DNA of 64,000 nt from assembly GCF_003008555.2 (NCBI RefSeq), contig NZ_CP027665.1, positions 2,418,001-2,482,000 of the forward strand, read 5' to 3'. The number at the start of each line of letters is the position of its first letter. The stretch's first letter is position 1. Shown piece by piece: positions 62,082-64,000 of this stretch. The notes beneath the pieces are model-generated. The model did no database searches, was not told the DNA's origin, and saw only the letters and a list, made by a program, of their open reading frames with translations. The position numbers and the translations under genes were made by a program. Origin of the DNA: Pukyongiella litopenaei (GTDB taxonomy: Bacteria > Pseudomonadota > Alphaproteobacteria > Rhodobacterales > Rhodobacteraceae).

Positions 62082-62546
62082 ATGGACGACACGATCAGCA
62101 CCGCCGCCGAATATGCCGAGGCGGCCGCGATACCACGCATGCGCGAAGTGCATTGCGACCCGGACAGCAACACCGGCCCCGATGGCGTGCCCGACGCGCT
62201 GCGCAAGCCGGTTGTCAGCAAGAGCCCGGCCCAATGGGCCTATGAGCGGCTGATCCTCTACATCCAGAATTTCGAAAAGCAGCTCGACGCGGAACACGAG
62301 GTCGCGATGGGCTTTGCCGGCGACAATGCCGGGGTGCTGCGGATCGCGGGCATGGGCTATTTCGACCCCGATATCGTCACCTTCTACGGCAGCGACGCCA
62401 ACGGGTCGCGGATGCAGCTGATCCAGCATGTCAGCCAGTTGTCGGTCATGCTGCGCGCCCTGCCGCGGGCGGCCGATGGCGGTCCGGCCACCCGGATCGG
62501 GTTCCGGCTGGCGGCGGATCTCGAGGCGGATCCGGAAAAAGACTGA
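62082..62546 (+). CDS. DUF6173 family protein
   Basis: A 154-aa cytoplasmic protein of the type annotated DUF6173 in Rhodobacterales: a helical part (SPAQWAYERLILYIQNFEKQ) then the core containing FAGDNAGVLRI.GMGYFDPDIVTFYG. Function unknown. It follows the MBL gene by 2 bp, with AAGGAGGAG just before the start, so it is in one operon with the dehydrogenase and MBL genes. Confidence 0.85.
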   Translation: MDDTISTAAEYAEAAAIPRMREVHCDPDSNTGPDGVPDALRKPVVSKSPAQWAYERLILYIQNFEKQLDAEHEVAMGFAGDNAGVLRIAGMGYFDPDIVTFYGSDANGSRMQLIQHVSQLSVMLRALPRAADGGPATRIGFRLAADLEADPEKD

Positions 62547-62609
62547 CACTCGCCTCTTGCCGTCCGCGCGGCGGTCGCGTTCAATCAGGGCGTGACCAGG
62601 GAGGTGCCG

Positions 62610-64000
62610 ATGACGCCGATGCAAGCTGTCCGCCACGCCTACGGTGTCGCCTGGGCGCGGCGCTGGCTGTTCGGCGGCGTCTATCTGGTGATGCGGCTGG
62701 CCGTCTACGCGGTGATCGCGCCGGTGCTGGCGTTGCTGGTCAATCTCGCGGTTTCCCTGTCGAACCAGAGCGCGCTGACCGACCAGGACATCGCCGCCTA
62801 CATCTTCACCCCCGGCGGGATGGTGGTGACCATCGGCATTGCCAGCCTGCTGCTGGTGGCCGAGGTGCTGATCTTCGCGGCGCTGGCGGCGCTGCTGCGG
62901 TTCGAGACCGGCGACCGGCTGGCGACGGCGCGCGCGGCGCTGGGCGTGATCCTGTCGCGGCTGCGCCCGCTGCTGGTCTTCGCGGGCGTGTTCCTGCTGC
63001 GCGTGCTGCTGATCGCGCTGCCGTTTCTCGCGGTCGGCGGGGCGGCGGCGCTGTGGCTGCTGGGCGATTATGACATCAACTATTACCTGTCCACCCATCC
63101 GCCCGAATTTCTGGCCGCGGTCGGGATCGGGGCCGTGCTGCTGCTGGCGCTGGCGGTGGTGCTGCTGCTGCGCCTGTCATCCTGGGCGCTGGCGCTGCAC
63201 CTGGTGCTGTTCGCGGACACTCCGCCCGTTGCGGCCTTTGCCGCGAGCGCGGCACGGATGCGCGGCAAACGCACCGGCCTGAAGATCGAGATCGTGCTCT
63301 GGCTGCTGGTGCGCACGGTGCTGATGGTCCTGCCGGGGCTGGTGGCCGGGGTGGTCCTGAACCTCGTGCCGCTGTCGCCGGGCAACGGGCTGCGGGTCGC
63401 GCTGGCTCTGGCGCTGATCGTCGCCGGGCTGTGGGCGCTGGCCGCGACGATGATCTCGGGGCTGGCGCTGGCGGCACTGGCGGCGTTGTTCGACCGCCAT
63501 TTCGCGGAACGGCCCGCGCCGCTGCCCGATGCGGCACGGTCGCCCGGCGGGCTGCGGCGCCGGGGCGGCGTGGTGCTGGTTGCGCTCGGGGTGCTGGTCG
63601 CGCTGGCGTTCTGGACCGGTGACAAGCTGCTGGAGCGGGTCACGGCAGAGGATGACGTGGTGGTGATCGCCCATCGCGGCGCCGCCGGGCTGCGGCCGGA
63701 AAACACCATGGCCTCGGTCGAACAGGCGATTGCCGACGGTGCCGACTGGGTCGAGATCGACGTGCAGGAAACCGTCGATGGCCGCGTGGTGGTGATGCAT
63801 GACAGCGATTTCATGAAGCTCTCGGGCATCGACCTCAAGATCTGGGACGCGACGATGGACGATCTTGCCGGCATCGACATCGGCAGCTGGTTCGACCCGG
63901 CCTATGCCGATCAGCGCGTCCCGCTGCTGCGCGATGTGCTGGCGGCGGCAAGGGGGCGCGCCAACGTGCTGATCGAACTGAAATATTACGGCCATGACGT
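62610..64000 (+). CDS. Membrane-anchored glycerophosphodiester phosphodiesterase (3' partial)
   Basis: The frame is open from ATG 62610 to the window end (463 codons seen), preceded by AGGGAGG. The first 345 or so residues hold about eight hydrophobic segments (the 'glycerophosphoryl diester phosphodiesterase membrane domain'), then the catalytic TIM-barrel begins: HRGAAGLRPENT with His355, EIDVQ and VVMHDSD are the metal and base motifs. It hydrolyses glycerophosphodiesters to glycerol-3-phosphate and an alcohol. The rest of the domain lies beyond the window. Confidence 0.9.
   Translation, partial: MTPMQAVRHAYGVAWARRWLFGGVYLVMRLAVYAVIAPVLALLVNLAVSLSNQSALTDQDIAAYIFTPGGMVVTIGIASLLLVAEVLIFAALAALLRFETGDRLATARAALGVILSRLRPLLVFAGVFLLRVLLIALPFLAVGGAAALWLLGDYDINYYLSTHPPEFLAAVGIGAVLLLALAVVLLLRLSSWALALHLVLFADTPPVAAFAASAARMRGKRTGLKIEIVLWLLVRTVLMVLPGLVAGVVLNLVPLSPGNGLRVALALALIVAGLWALAATMISGLALAALAALFDRHFAERPAPLPDAARSPGGLRRRGGVVLVALGVLVALAFWTGDKLLERVTAEDDVVVIAHRGAAGLRPENTMASVEQAIADGADWVEIDVQETVDGRVVVMHDSDFMKLSGIDLKIWDATMDDLAGIDIGSWFDPAYADQRVPLLRDVLAAARGRANVLIELKYYGHD

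Noticed and set aside
1-64000. tRNA genes, rRNA, CRISPR arrays, toxin-antitoxin or phage genes
   Set aside because: Intergenic regions were scanned by eye for cloverleaf anticodon/T-arm patterns, short regular repeats and related genes; none was convincing.

Overview
The window looks like chromosomal DNA of a high-GC marine-type alphaproteobacterium of the Rhodobacterales (Rhodobacteraceae / Roseobacter relatives). The evidence is the mix of protein families (type-specific PyrB/pseudo-PyrC pair, plant-type GshA, pntA-pntB, DUF6173, stand-alone DsbD N-terminal domain), the many 4-bp ATGA/GTGA gene overlaps, and the gene neighbourhoods. Species cannot be named from the sequence. No rRNA, tRNA, CRISPR array, phage gene or intact insertion sequence was found.

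Layout. 0-5.7 kb: Lon-domain and Trm112-like genes, a sterol desaturase-like hydroxylase, then a leftward operon yidC-MOSC-engB-argB. 6-10.3 kb: a GGDEF/EAL protein with a ruined GGDEF site, ttcA, a SugE exporter, an SDR and a small membrane methyltransferase. 10.4-13.6 kb: pntA-pntB with a clear terminator. 13.6-19.7 kb: crotonase, CoxG-like protein, a YadG/YadH-type ABC exporter, S49 peptidase, a 56-aa zinc-ribbon membrane protein, a Ca/Na antiporter and a pteridine-reductase-like SDR. 20-23.3 kb: uvrC, pgsA, moaD, moaE. 23.3-29.9 kb: an OmpA/BON envelope protein overlapping a coiled-coil membrane protein, ubiA divergent from rsmE, a small membrane protein, gshA and a short EamA transporter.

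29.9-44.4 kb is an accessory block. It has visibly lower GC and starts with about 870 bp of non-coding DNA holding IS-like inverted repeats and an IS6-family transposase scrap. It contains two divergent operons around a 165-bp control region. The leftward one has GntR regulator, creatininase-family hydrolase, ketopantoate-reductase-like enzyme, SDR, polysaccharide-deacetylase/cyclic-imidase-like hydrolase and isoaspartyl peptidase. The rightward one encodes a full peptide ABC importer (SBP, two permeases, two ATPases), an M32 carboxypeptidase and an EamA exporter. Read together it looks like an uptake-and-degradation module for peptides or amide/imide compounds; the substrate is not known. This is the best candidate for an undescribed system.

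44.4-64 kb returns to core-type DNA: plsY, a dihydroorotase-like gene that has lost its metal ligands, a small membrane protein and pyrB; a secreted 30-cysteine repeat protein; a family-4 uracil-DNA glycosylase lacking most iron-sulfur ligands; a phosphoesterase; a LysE exporter; moaB; an RND efflux pair; Nudix, DsbD-N, yqgE and tsaC genes; an acyl-CoA dehydrogenase / metallo-beta-lactamase / DUF6173 cluster; and a membrane-anchored glycerophosphodiester phosphodiesterase cut by the window end.
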